A stretch of 64,000 nt of DNA from Strigamia acuminata (Eukaryota > Arthropoda > Chilopoda > Geophilomorpha > Linotaeniidae), in assembly GCA_949358305.1 (NCBI GenBank), contig OX442314.1, positions 37,111,211-37,175,210 of the forward strand, written 5' to 3'. The notes beneath the pieces are model-generated. The model was not told the DNA's origin. It made no database searches and saw only the letters and a list, made by a program, of their open reading frames with translations. This document shows, piece by piece, positions 1-11,200 of this stretch (its first letter is position 1; each line of letters opens with the position of its first letter). The position numbers were made by a program, and so were the translations under genes.

Positions 1-595
1 CGCTCAAGAGAAGACGTTTCATCTCGTCCTCATGGTTTCGGGTGTTCCAACTTTTAGTCAGAAGATCGTGAGATGCATACTATAGAAATGATCCTGTGAA
101 GTATGATCTTAATTTTATCTGCACCGTTCAAAATTACCCATTTGTAAAATTGCACACAATTAGATTGGTGCGTTGAAATGAAATCACTGTTTTAAAATGG
201 TAATTTGTTGTTTTTCGCCCAATAAAAATATTTTCCAATAGATAAAAGAGTAAATAAACATTATTGAACCCCCAATGTATACTTGCAGTGCCCATTATTA
301 ATTCTCCACTAATATTACTGGAGTTGTGGTTATATGGATCAAACCTGGCGTGAATTCGGTAGACGTAAAACGTGATATATGAAGGGAAAATTATTTTCTT
401 ACAAACCGATAAATAAACACTTATAAAAACCTATTTTAAACAGAAATTATTTATTTTTATTATTCAAATATTAATTACATCGTGTGGCTCTAAAAAGATC
501 GATCGTTGCACGGAAATTAGGACCCAAGTACCGGAATTTTCAATCAAAATATATGTTAAACATATACGGAGTACCGAACGTGAGGTGGCCATTCA
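1..595 (+). repeat. 5' long terminal (direct) repeat of the outermost element, cut by the window start
   Basis: Positions 46-595 match 21853-22402 over 550 bp with only about fifteen scattered substitutions. Left of 46 the match becomes gapped (an alignable stretch around 3-17, then extra sequence in this copy). The match ends at 595, only 8 nt before the ATG of a gag-like ORF. Together with the polypurine tract and TG start seen at the 3' copy, this suggests the end of a roughly 1.06-kb LTR whose start lies outside the window. No primer-binding site follows it, which is abnormal, so a plain dispersed direct repeat remains possible. Confidence 0.5.
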
Positions 596-602
596 CATAA
601 AC

Positions 603-1078
603 ATGTTGAACACATTACGACAAGCGTGGCGTACGGAAACGGGATTCGCAGAAGATGAGGAGGAAAAAGAAGAAAAAGAAAAAGAAAAAGACGAAGACGA
701 CGAATTAAACGAAGAAGGAAACAACATACAACCAGAGGCGAACGGGATAATGGAATTGACGGAAAAGTTGGGTCAGTTGGAAGTAAAAAAGGCGCATAAA
801 CTACCACGATTTTCGGGCGATGAGAACGAGCTGCGTACGACGACGCAATGGTTAAAGGACGTTGAGGAATACGCGAAAGAACATAAATGGACGAACACGA
901 CTAAAGTAACAAGGGCGGCAGCAGCGTTGGACGGACCGGCGAAAGTGTGGCACGAAAACGAAGGAACGACGATGCAAAAGTTTAACGAGTGGGCGGCCGA
1001 GTTGAAAAAGAATTTTCCGGATCAACAAGCGGAGCAGACGGGCCGCAGAAGGAGAAGAGGCAGAGGCAGAGGAAAGGC
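603..1078 (+). pseudogene. Gag-like ORF of the outermost LTR element, 5' part (interrupted)
   Basis: The ORF is open from a GTG at 585, but the first ATG is at 603. The product starts with a Glu/Asp/Lys-rich stretch, then shows a retrotransposon Gag layout: LPRFSGDE, a WLKDVEEYA-like helix, LDGPAKVWHE, and an F-NEWAAELKKNF segment, followed by an Arg/Gly tail. It is cut at 1078 by the LTR of the inner Gypsy element. The frame resumes in phase at 20974 once the inner element and one AGGC target copy are removed. What follows there is the C-terminal tail of a polyprotein rather than protease or reverse transcriptase, so the outer element had lost most of pol before it was hit. It is not functional as it stands. 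Confidence 0.6.
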
Positions 1079-2074
1079 TGTGGTGACCCGACTGGGGTGG
1101 GGCACGAAGAGTTTCTCTCGTGGCCTACATACGGGTAAAGAGGGGGAGTCGCACGCGCGCCTCCCTTCCCTCAGAGCATTGACATCCAGTCAATGGACGG
1201 GCGTCTGCCCTGGGGGAGTGGGGGAGATTCGTCTTCTCCACTATTGGGTGGCTTTAGTCACCTGTCACCCCCCGCTTTGTGCAAAGGAATTCGCCTAGCA
1301 CTGAGCGGGCAGAACCAACACAAAAATCAACCAAGATACACGTAAAAGCCAAACGTCCTAAAACGATCAAGCCTAAGTACAAAGACTTCAGGAGTGACCT
1401 AGGACAAGGGACTTCCAACGTGAGTACGATTGATTTGTGTTAACCTCCGCAGAGTAACCTGCGAAACAAGATTACCACACTATTTTAGCAAGCCAGCTAG
1501 AAATAGTAAACCTACTCCAATTTAGCGAGTTGTGCAGACAAACGGTCGCACAAGCCTAAATTGCAGTAACCACGACGAGCGTTCCCGCCGCTGTGTGTAT
1601 CGCCGGGAACCACCAAGCGTCCGCCGCTGTGTGATCGCCGGACATCTACAAAAAACCCTAAACCTAGACAACAGACCAGAAGTAAGACCTTTTAGGCATT
1701 CACTCGCGCCCGACCAGCGTGAGCCCGAAGGACCGAACGAGAAACGTGAGACGAGGACGCCATTCATTGCCACGCCGGCCCAAGACGACACCACGTTGCC
1801 ACGCGGACGCCATCTTGGATCCAGAGCGCCAACAAAGGACGACCTCGACCAGTTTCCCGCCAACTTCACACACCTTACCTTTTACCTTTATTCCTTTACA
1901 TATTTTATCCCTTTTAACTGTAAATTCCCATATAATAAATACATTTATTATATTTACCATTTTACATTGTTTGCCGTTTCACATTATTTGGGTAACCGCT
2001 TGAGTAAAGCGGTATTGCGAGATTGGAGAGTGACTCATACCACGAGTTAGCGACAGACAGACCTGAGCTCGACA
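1079..2074 (+). repeat. 5' LTR of the Gypsy-type element
   Basis: The 996-bp repeat starts TGTGGTGACC and ends CTCGACA. It matches 19974-20969 with roughly six substitutions (for example near 1252, 1295, 1507 and 2069). It carries an AATAAA-rich AT segment near 1930-1950 that could serve as the polyadenylation region. Short ORFs inside it are present in both copies but show no recognisable domain. Confidence 0.92.
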
Positions 2075-2076
2075 CG

Positions 2077-2094
2077 TGGGGGCCTGTCCGGGAT
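2077..2094 (+). other. Primer-binding site, tRNA-Pro type
   Basis: TGGGGGCCTGTCCGGGAT starts two bases after the LTR end. It differs from the well-known retroviral tRNA-Pro primer site at two adjacent bases, so tRNA-Pro is the likely primer. The position directly downstream of the 5' LTR is as expected for minus-strand DNA priming. Confidence 0.75.
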
Positions 2095-2144
2095 CGATTT
2101 AAACGACTCGAATAGAACTTGAGATCATTTTCATACCCAAAGAA

Positions 2145-5100
2145 ATGGCGGACAATATCCGAGTAACGGATTCCGACTCCGACGCAAACAAGAGAGCCAG
2201 CAGTCGTAAAGGCGCCGACTATCACTTGCGATCTGGAGGTCCCTTACCCAAAGCCTCAGCGCACGAAGCGAGGCAAAAACGGCGCAAGCCTAAACCCGAT
2301 CGCAGAAGCGCATCAGAGGCATCGCACCCGTCTCGTTCCGAGACGAGGCAGCGATTGGACGAGACAGAGCGGGGTGAAGAGCAATCTCACTCCAAACTGC
2401 CGCGTTCTAACCGTGATGGCGAGACGAGCGGAAACGAGGTTTTATCCCGTAACCCATCGCCTCGTCTAACGCACGACACCGAGGTGGGCAGTCCGAAAGC
2501 GGCGTCTCCAATACAAAAGACGGCCTCAAATACGACAGCTAATTCGGCACTAAACACGCCAATTACGCAAAGCCGCCCAGCTTCGGTCAGGTCTGAAGGA
2601 CACAAGTCCAATGCGTCAAAAACTGAGCGTGTTCCGAGCCAGCCTTACAGCGTCTCGGCCACATTGGTTGACACGATGCAGTTGGCACAGGCAGAAGGTG
2701 TACGATACACTCTGCCAACGGGAAAAATAACTGTGTACGAAACATTACAAATCGTACGTGCAGCTTTAAGAGCGCACAGGTTATCCCCAGAGATCACCGT
2801 TGTTGAAGGCGCATACGCTCAACAAATGGTAGATTCCGCTCAATTCGAAGCGGATGCCGAGAATGAGGCCCGACAAGCCATCCGCGAGAGAAAGCGGAAG
2901 CTGGCGGAAAGAGAAGCGCGAGCCCTCGAGTACGGCAAATCCCAGCGCGTTCCGACCACTCCAGAAGAGGTTGAAATAGTTGATCGAGCCTTACGTGCAC
3001 ATCGTTATGCATTCCATTCTCAGCAAGAAGCTGAACAAGCTTTCATGGCTAGGCTGCAACGAGACAAACCAAAACCCGTTCGCAAGCCAGAAGTTAGCTC
3101 GTCCGAATTGTCCGACGAGAGCGTCGAAGGCGACCCGAAGCGCACGCCGAAGGTCAGCCCCAAACCCGAGCGAAAAAAGGAAGTGCCAGTCACTCCACGC
3201 AAACGGGAAGTTTCGACCGGACAACGCGTTCGACCCCGCATGATGGCGTTAGACGATAACACTAACAACGCTATCAACCAATTAATAAATGCGAACAACG
3301 CGCGTCGTAACGAAGAACAGACTCACACGAGCCGACAACGCGACGACCCGCGGGGTAGCGACTGGCCACAGTCGGTGCCCATCCTCCAAGACGACGGACC
3401 TTCGAGAAAACATTCCGAAGACCGCACCTCGTCACGAGAGGAACGTCAACGCGAGAGAGGACAGCAACAGTATCACTACGGGAACAGTGATTCGTCGTCG
3501 GATGAACTGGAGTCGAATGCGCCCAGTCATCACGATTCGGAGAGAGGTTCCGGAGAGAGACGAAGGGAAAAAGAACGCGATGAACGCAGGGAAAGGGAAC
3601 GTGACGACCGTCGTAGGGGCCGGAAAGAGTCAAACTCTTCACGGCGCAACCCGCCACGCCGCTCACCGTCTCCCGACCCCAGCTCCGACCCCTCGTCCAA
3701 CGACGACAGACGAAATGATAAATCAAGAAATCGCCGGAAGAGGTCCAACTCTCCGCGCGACAGAGAGAAACGACGTCGATCGGAAAATAGCGACCGCCGA
3801 AGGGAGGAGTTTCAGGACCTTCCCCGACAAAGCGCGTTTACCGATTCGACGGGTCGACAGTATACGATGGGAGAGCTTGGAAGAGCCCTGCTTGGCTCGT
3901 TAAAAGCCGAGGGAATCGATCTGAGCAAACGAAATGATCGTAATCGTAGCACTGGCGACCGCGTAAAGAAAAAATACGCTGTTTCCCGGCGTGATACAAT
4001 GAGTGTCACCGGGAATATCAGGTGGCAATTTTATATTCAGAACCGTTTCGACGGGTCATGGAAAGCGGGAGATCGCTTCCTTGACGAAGTAATTCGAATT
4101 AAGACTGCCACTAAAGCCACCGTAGGAGACATGCTCACCCACGGTATTGTCGAGCTAATGACAGGCTCGGCACGTGAGTGGTACCAAGGATTGAAAAGCG
4201 TCAATTGGGACGACTTTTTAATGAGATTCGACCTGCGCTACGGCGAGACACCCGAAGAGGTGAGCCGAAAGATGCGAGGTCTTCGCCAGATGCCTGGTGA
4301 AACCATAATGGATTACGACATTCGCGCCAGATTGTTGTTCGAAAAGGCCCCGATGGAATTTCATGCCACGGGATTCAACCTTTTCTTTCTCGGCGGTTTG
4401 TCGGAGTACTCGCAACGGGTGCTACTTGAAGAAAGGGCACCGACAGGAGGTAGCTACGAGGAGATGAGCGCCTTCCTGTTCGAGAACACGATAGATATCG
4501 AGAAGAGGTATTATTCCGCTTTACCCGAAGCGGAGAAAGCAGCAACCGCAAAACGTCTCAAGTTGAGTGCGGAAAGATATGGGGCGACAGATAAGATCAT
4601 GCGCCCTACTGAATATCTTAGCGGTATAATGGAGCTGGCGGAAGCTAGCGTTGGTTTACAAATAAAAAATAAACTGACATCCACGCTGCCTTCCAACCCT
4701 TTGGCCGCCCCTAAAAAGGCACCGACAGCGTCAGCCATGCAAGCGACACTGGAGGAGGTCAAGGAGGGGGAGGAAGCCGGACAAGATGCCGGAAAATCAG
4801 ACGAAAAAGAAGAAAAAGACGATTATTCGACGGACGAAGAAATAAGAAGTTATCGCGATACCTTATCAACGGGTTGCGATGAAGAAGGACCGCTAGTACA
4901 TCTCATCCATCGAGATAGAGCGGTAGAAGAATTTCGCGCCAGGTTAAAACCAAATGCCGGTCGAATTCCGAAGTATTTTCGAAAAAATTACACGCCACCG
5001 TCGAAAGCAGACCCTGAAAAGAAGAAATCGATTGAAGCCCCAAGAGACAAATCAAATATTCGTTGTTTCAAGTGTAACCAACCGGGTCACTATTCCAATG

Positions 5101-5225
5101 AGTGCCCAAGAACAGCGAAAGAAGACGCTAAGTTTGACGCGATAATGAAGCAGATGGCAGAGATTAAACTCGCCATGGCAAAAAACGAGTCAAAAAACGA
5201 GTCAGCGCAGGCGGCAAAGAAATAA
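2145..5225 (+). CDS. gag: Gag of the Gypsy-type element, with an SR-like N-terminal half
   Basis: The 1026-aa product starts at the ATG at 2145, about 70 nt after the LTR. Residues 1-610 are low-complexity and highly charged. Residues about 466-552 are dense in RE, ER, RRR, SPS and RS dipeptides and resemble the RS domain of splicing factors. Residues about 620-785 hold the usual Gag capsid-like region (RWQFYIQNRFDGSWK, then ELMTGSAREWYQGL and DFLMRFDLRYGE). One CCHC zinc knuckle lies at 974-987 (CFKCNQPGHYSNEC). The protein should bind the genomic RNA and form the particle. It ends at TAA 5223-5225 after a repeated KNES motif, which is encoded by two frameshift heptamers. Most LTR-element Gags are half this size. 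The ORF is intact. Confidence 0.88.
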   Translation: MADNIRVTDSDSDANKRASSRKGADYHLRSGGPLPKASAHEARQKRRKPKPDRRSASEASHPSRSETRQRLDETERGEEQSHSKLPRSNRDGETSGNEVLSRNPSPRLTHDTEVGSPKAASPIQKTASNTTANSALNTPITQSRPASVRSEGHKSNASKTERVPSQPYSVSATLVDTMQLAQAEGVRYTLPTGKITVYETLQIVRAALRAHRLSPEITVVEGAYAQQMVDSAQFEADAENEARQAIRERKRKLAEREARALEYGKSQRVPTTPEEVEIVDRALRAHRYAFHSQQEAEQAFMARLQRDKPKPVRKPEVSSSELSDESVEGDPKRTPKVSPKPERKKEVPVTPRKREVSTGQRVRPRMMALDDNTNNAINQLINANNARRNEEQTHTSRQRDDPRGSDWPQSVPILQDDGPSRKHSEDRTSSREERQRERGQQQYHYGNSDSSSDELESNAPSHHDSERGSGERRREKERDERRERERDDRRRGRKESNSSRRNPPRRSPSPDPSSDPSSNDDRRNDKSRNRRKRSNSPRDREKRRRSENSDRRREEFQDLPRQSAFTDSTGRQYTMGELGRALLGSLKAEGIDLSKRNDRNRSTGDRVKKKYAVSRRDTMSVTGNIRWQFYIQNRFDGSWKAGDRFLDEVIRIKTATKATVGDMLTHGIVELMTGSAREWYQGLKSVNWDDFLMRFDLRYGETPEEVSRKMRGLRQMPGETIMDYDIRARLLFEKAPMEFHATGFNLFFLGGLSEYSQRVLLEERAPTGGSYEEMSAFLFENTIDIEKRYYSALPEAEKAATAKRLKLSAERYGATDKIMRPTEYLSGIMELAEASVGLQIKNKLTSTLPSNPLAAPKKAPTASAMQATLEEVKEGEEAGQDAGKSDEKEEKDDYSTDEEIRSYRDTLSTGCDEEGPLVHLIHRDRAVEEFRARLKPNAGRIPKYFRKNYTPPSKADPEKKKSIEAPRDKSNIRCFKCNQPGHYSNECPRTAKEDAKFDAIMKQMAEIKLAMAKNESKNESAQAAKK

Positions 5226-7661
5226 CTTCTCGACCGTCTGCGCCATTCATGAAGAAGAAGGGGTTTAACAAAGGGTTCGATAAGCCGCCACCAGTCAAAG
5301 AAATGGGTAGTGACATAGCTAACGCCCAAATTCAAGACAGGGCCAACAACGCTTTGCAGGTAATTACCGCAAACGCTGAGGCTGAGGCGGAAGAACCGAA
5401 CCTACTGCTTGAAGAATTACCTCAAGTAGTCGAAGAGACAGAAGAATTTCGTGTTTTCATGTGCAACGTGGCGGTCGAATACACCAGCCGCCTATGTATG
5501 CTGCCCATGACGATAGAACGCGAAAAAATTATGGGACTATTAGACTCGGGAGCAGATCGCTCGTTCGTTTCCGAAGACATAGTAGCATCATTGGGTCTCA
5601 CCGATAAGATCAAAGGCGTTAATAAAAATGTACGTCTAAAAACCGCCAACGGAATGGCGCGTCCAAAAGGAGTTATATTATTGACCATGGAGTGGCTCGG
5701 AGGGGTAGAACAGCACCCTTTCCTGGTCCTGCCCACGTGCGACAGAATTTTTCTGTTGGGTTTGGACCTCATGGCGTCAATGGAAATACAACCAAATCCA
5801 ATAACGAAATCTTGGAATTATATCAGAAATGATAGAGAAAGACCCGCAATTGTCGTGCCACCAGCTCTTATAAAAGAAGCGGCCGACAAGACACAGTGGA
5901 AAAAAGGCCTAAAGAAATTCGTTCAAGATTACGATTTTAAAGCATTCGTAACAGAATTACAACGGGACAATGTAGTGGAAACGCTTGTCGCCGACGCCGC
6001 TTTAGAATTAAACGAAGCGGCAGCCCTACGAAGGGTCCTACTTAAATATGAGGGGATTCTGTCGAAAAAACCGGGCCGAACGAATAGGGCTATTCACGAA
6101 ATTAAATTGACGGATAATAAACCTATACGAGTTGCGTATAAGGGAATGAACCCGCAAAAACGTGAAATAGTGCAAAAAATGTGCAAAGAAATGTTGGACA
6201 ACGGCATTGTCTCCGAGGCCCAGGGAGAATACGCGACGCGAGTTGTGCTCGTGATGCGCCCGGGCTCGGACCCACGTCTATGCATTGATTACCGCCCTTT
6301 AAACGCGGTGACAGAGATAGATCCCATACAGATGCCGTCTATCGAATCCATTTTGAGAGAGCTTAGCCCCTTTTCTTGGGTTACGACGATGGATCTGTCG
6401 AAGGGATACTGGCAAGTGGAGATGAGGCCAGAGGATAAGCTAAAAACAGCATTTTACTCGCCAATTGGACGGTTGATGTTCAACGTCATGCCGTTTGGTT
6501 TAGTGAATGCTCCCAGTACCTTTCAGAGACTAATCGAAAGCGTATTGGGTGATATCCTGCATCAGTTTGTGTGGGCATACCTAGATGACATAGTTATTGC
6601 CTCTAAAACATTCAAAGAACACATTGAGCACATCGACCAAGTGCTCACCCGGCTGGCAAAAGCTGGGTTACACGTTCACCCGGGCAAGAGCAAGTTCTGT
6701 CGAAAGGAGCTTGCCTTCCTGGGTTATCGCATTGGAGTCAATGGTTTAGCTATTGGCCCCGAAAAAATCGATGCGATTAATCGTTTCCCACCACCCGAGG
6801 ACGTTAAAGGTGTCCAACGGTTTATGGGAATGATAAACTTCTTCGGCAGGTTGCTACCGGGTCTAGCTGAAGTGGCAGCCCCAGTTACCGACCTCCTGAA
6901 GAATGAAAACGAATTTGTATGGTCAAATGAGTGCAACATCGCATTTAATGCGATAAAGAGGATGCTGACGGAAGTCGGCGTAATGCCTCTACCCGACTTA
7001 AACCGGCCGTTCATATTACACACGGACGCCAGCAGAGTTGGGTTGGGAGCAGCATTGCTCCAAACACACGTGCGCGACGGAGTCGAACAAGACCTGCCGT
7101 GCATGTTTATAAGTCGCAAACTCCAAGGCGCTGAAAAAAATTACAACGCCACAGAGTTGGAGTGTTTAGCAGTTGTGTGGGCTATAAGGAAATTCAGAGA
7201 TTATCTCGAATATACCAAATTTGTAGTCCACACAGATCATCAAGCGTTACAATGGCTGATGAAATTAAAGGAGCCAGCCGGTCGACTAGCCAGATGGCAG
7301 TTAGAACTGATGGCATGCGACTTGACCATTCAATACAAGCCCGGCAAATATAACGTCGTGGCTGACGCTCTATCAAGGGCACCAGTGTCAGATCCTATCG
7401 ACGCTGACGATGATGGCGAGGATGATTCCCGCATCATTTACTGCCCGACGAGTTGTCACCGTTGGGATTTAAGGAAAATGAATGAAATTCCTACCGCGTC
7501 TCCGGCAGATGTAAAATTCTGTGGATTCTGGACGCGGTTATACCAACCAGCTGCTGACAATTACCCAAATGCAAAGAAGGAATTTAAGCTAGAGCGGAGA
7601 ATAAATGACCCGCTTCTAAGCGCCTTCCACGCTCGTGTCGGCAAGCAAATGAAAAGCAATC
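5168..7661 (+). pseudogene. pol: pol, 5' part: protease, reverse transcriptase, RNase H (interrupted by BEL)
   Basis: The frame is open from 5168, overlapping gag by 58 nt, so translation most likely enters by -1 frameshift; the first ATG is only at 5249. Counted from that ATG, the protease motif LLDSGADRSF has its Asp at 99. Reverse transcriptase follows, with CIDYRPLN, TTMDLSKGYWQV (Asp382) and AYLDDIVIA (Asp446/447). RNase H shows HTDASRVGLGAALL (Asp593), an ELECLAVVWA helix and TDHQALQWL. The frame then meets the BEL LTR at 7662 and stops four bases into it. The rest of pol continues at 14093 in the matching phase. I see no other break, so the element was probably coding until the BEL insertion. 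Confidence 0.9.
5180..5243 (+). promoter_or_regulatory. -1 programmed ribosomal frameshift signal between gag and pol
   Basis: AAAAAAC occurs at 5180-5186 and again at 5192-5198, both in the phase A-AAA-AAC relative to the gag frame, which is the canonical -1 slippery heptamer. Six nt after the second one, GCGCAGGCGG (5205-5214) can pair with CCGTCTGCGC (5234-5243) as a 10-bp stem with one G-U and a 19-nt loop that contains the gag stop. The -1 frame is open from 5168 and runs directly into pol. Spacing and stem size are textbook for retroviral-type frameshifting. A pseudoknot was not tested. Confidence 0.85.
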
Positions 7662-8211
7662 TGTGAAAACCGACACGTTTTTACGCGTTTTGATTATTAT
7701 TGCCACTGTTTATTTGTTTTTCATGTTGATTATTGGATTTTGATTGTTTTTATAATAATGTGAAATTTTGAGATATTGCTAATTTTAATTGCTCATTAAT
7801 TGATGTGATGTTAGTTTGATTTTGACAAACTATTATTTTATTGTGTTTTATTTGAACCCTTTTGAAATTATATTTGTTTAGTTAAAAATAGTTGTTTTTT
7901 CACCTTAAACCACTTATCTTTTCTATTCCAAGAATTCACCTACTTTTAAATGTGTAACTAATTATCTTGTGCTCCCCTTTTGGAGCGCGTCATCTTTTCT
8001 CTGTGTGCTTTACTTGTAGCACAGAAATATTAGTCATTTCCTTTTTGTATATTTAATTGCCGTTGTTTGAAAGAATAAAACCAGTCTTGAAGAAGTTTTG
8101 AACCAACAAGTCATGCTCTTTATTTCTCACAATCTACACAACAATTTGAGATCGAATATTGTTATTCAGGGAATCTACAATTAATCCGCAAATATCATAT
8201 TGCATTTCAAA
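7662..8211 (+). repeat. 5' LTR of the BEL/Pao element
   Basis: The 550-bp repeat starts TGTGAAAACC and ends TTTCAAA, not the usual CA. An AATAAA polyadenylation signal lies at 8074-8079. The body is AT-rich. The boundary is fixed by the CAATC target duplication on both sides. Confidence 0.93.
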
Positions 8212-8213
8212 TT

Positions 8214-8231
8214 TGGTGCCGAAACCCGGGA
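8214..8231 (+). other. Primer-binding site, tRNA-Phe
   Basis: TGGTGCCGAAACCCGGGA lies two bases after the 5' LTR and is exactly complementary to the 3' end of standard eukaryotic tRNA-Phe (acceptor strand TTTCGGCA plus CCA). Confidence 0.85.
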
Positions 8232-8274
8232 AAACATCTAAGTAATTCCCCACATCACACGCTGAATCACAAAT

Positions 8275-11200
8275 ATGGTACGCGTGTACGAGATAAAGAG
8301 GCGAGCGCTCACGACGGCCATTACTGCTGCCAACGCCCTGATGACCACTATCACCACGGGAGTCAACAACGCAGCCCTATTGTCGAAGGACGAACTCGCC
8401 CTTTGGTCGCAACAACTCAACCAAAAAATGTTGAGAGCACAAAAGTCGTTTGAAGTCAGTTTGGAGCAAGCCAAGTCGGAACACGAGATCGATGAAACAA
8501 TGGGCGATATGGATGCAGTGGAAGACAGAGCAGCCGCTACAAAGGCAACGATAGACAGGTACATTCGATTAAATTACCCACCTGTTCCACCTGTAGTCGA
8601 CGCTCCGCTACCCGCACCCACGCCGATTGACCACGACGCGCTCGTCGCCGCTGTGACCGCCGCTGTGACCGCCACCGCTCGAGCCACTCCGCCGCCCGTA
8701 ATCCACCAAAACGTAAGAAGAAAACCGCTAGAAATTCCAAGGTTCGACGGGAAACGACCCGAGGACTGGGGGGGTTTCTGGAAGACTTTTTGCGTGCAAG
8801 TCGCGGACGACGTGACACTCGACGAGGAGCAAAAACTGCTGCACTTACGCGCTCACCTGCTCGGCGACGCGATGGAGGAAATTAGAACACTCGAAATAAA
8901 CGCCGCTAACTACGCCGTGGCTGTAAACCGACTGACGAAAAAATACTGTGATCGGGCAGTGTTGGAAAACAGGTTTTTGTCTAACCTATTAAATTTGCCA
9001 ATTATTAGCAGTGAACGAGACATTGTTGGACTACAAAAGCTGCACCGACACGTGGAAATAAACGTGGAAAACCTGTCAAATATCGAGGTCCCGCTCGTAG
9101 AAATTCAGCGCATGCTGTTTCCTGTCTTAGCCGCAGCCATTCCAAGAACCGTGATGCGCAAATACGATGACGACTGCGACGGCGAACGATCGGTAATAAG
9201 ATTAATGTCATGGGTACGAGAATTTTTGTTGAAGGAAAACCGTTACGAAATGATGATAAACCAACAAAAAACGAACAAACCACCCACGTCAACTGAACCG
9301 ACCAAAGGAAACGGAGATTCGAAGGGAAAGTCACATCGACGCAGAGGAGGAGCCAAGGAGAGCTCCGTCAACTCACTCTCGGTGGTAACAAATAAATGCC
9401 AGTTTTGCTCTTCTAATGAACACAGCCGAAAAACGTGCCCACTCACGGTGGAAGAGCGAAGGAGGAAAATTCAATCGCAAGGAACATGCATGAGATGTTT
9501 AGGCAGAACACCCCATAAAACTGAGGACTGCCGCACCACCATGAAATGTTTTCGATGTGACGGACTGCATCACACTCAAATTTGCGATCAGCCCCGAACC
9601 AATCCAGCCGACAACACTGCAACAAAAGTACACGCCTCTGCCGTCGTGAGTAAAACCAAGAAATACGAATTTTTAATGGTGATGATGGTGAACGTGATTG
9701 GCAAAAAAATAACGAAACCAGCCGTGTGCTACGTCGATGGCGGAGCACAACGGACATTTATAAGAACTGACCTGTCGAGAAAACTAAATCTGAAAATTAT
9801 AGGAACTGAGCAAATGACTTTATCCGTGTTTGGTCGCGAGCCGACGACTGGAGTCCACAACAAAGTGGAATTAACCCTCACTCCGACGCACGCCAAGACG
9901 CCTCGCATCACAATCGAAGCCGTGGAAATCTCACACGTGACGTCAACACCCTGCGAAGTCCCGAACGAATATTTGAACAAAAAATTGGAGGAGAAAGGAG
10001 TCCAAGTGGCGTGCAAACAGGTGGCCCTACATTCCGACGAGGTGGATCTGTTAATCGGAGTCGACAATTACTGGAAAATCACGACGAAAAGGACTGAATT
10101 CATCGAGGACAACTTAATAGCTGTCAACACGAATTTTGGATGGACACTGCACGGGCAAACAACCAATGGCGTCCACATCCTGGCGTCAACAGTAAGAACA
10201 AATCGAATAACCCTTGTACGTTCTACAGATGACATTATGAAGAAGCTGTGGGAATTGGAGGCCATCGGAATTCAACACGAGTCAATGGCCGACACGGACG
10301 AAGCAGAAGTTCTACGCAAATTTGACGAGTCGATACGATGGACAGGAAAGAATTACTCAGTAGCACTGCCATGGATCGTCGACAGCAACGAACTCGAAGA
10401 CAATTTTACAATTGCCGAACAACGCTTCTTGAACCTGCTCAGAAAATTCCGACGACAGCCCAACTTATATTTGGAGTATAAGAAGGTCATCGAGGAACAG
10501 CTAGAACAAGGCATCGTTGAAGAAGTGACTGGAGACACGTCCAACCCAATTTATTACATGCCACACAGGCCAATAATAAAAAAAGAGCGAGTTACAACAA
10601 AACTGAGGATCGTGTTCGACGCGTCAGCCCATCGAAAGGGGCAGCTATCGCTAAACGATTGCCTGTCCAAAGGTATAAACTTTTTGCCGTCCCTAATCGT
10701 TGTATTGATGAAATTTAGACTCCGAAAAATCGCTGAGACGTCGGATATTCGCAAGGCGTTCCACATGATCGAAATTGAAGTAAAGGATCGAGACGTAACA
10801 CGTTTTCTGTGGGTTTGCGCAGACTGGGACGGAACGGGACGAGCCAAAATTCGAGTACTACGCCAAACACGCGTTCTCTTCGGCGCAGCGCCCAGCCCTT
10901 TCCTTTTAAATGCGACCATCAAACGCCACATCAAGATCTACCAAGACAAATATCCCGCCACATACGAATTACTTTGTCGATTTTTATACGTGGACGATTT
11001 GATCACGTCGGTGGACGACATTGACCAGGCAGTGAGGACATTCGAACAAGCTCGCGAAATGCTCTCATCAGCCGGCATGCAACTGGTAAAATGGCAGACT
11101 AATTCTCCTGAACTACGCGAAATATTCAGAAAAGAAGATCCTGCAGATGCAAAGGTGACATCAAATGAAGAGTCCAAAGTGCTGGGATTGAAATGGGATC

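Noticed and set aside
585-602. GTG as start of the gag-like ORF
   Set aside because: Eukaryotic context and an ATG at 603; the GTG lies inside the terminal repeat.
3274-3726. Long antisense and alternative-frame ORFs across gag
   Set aside because: They mirror the Arg/Glu/Ser-rich codon pattern of gag and have no domains.
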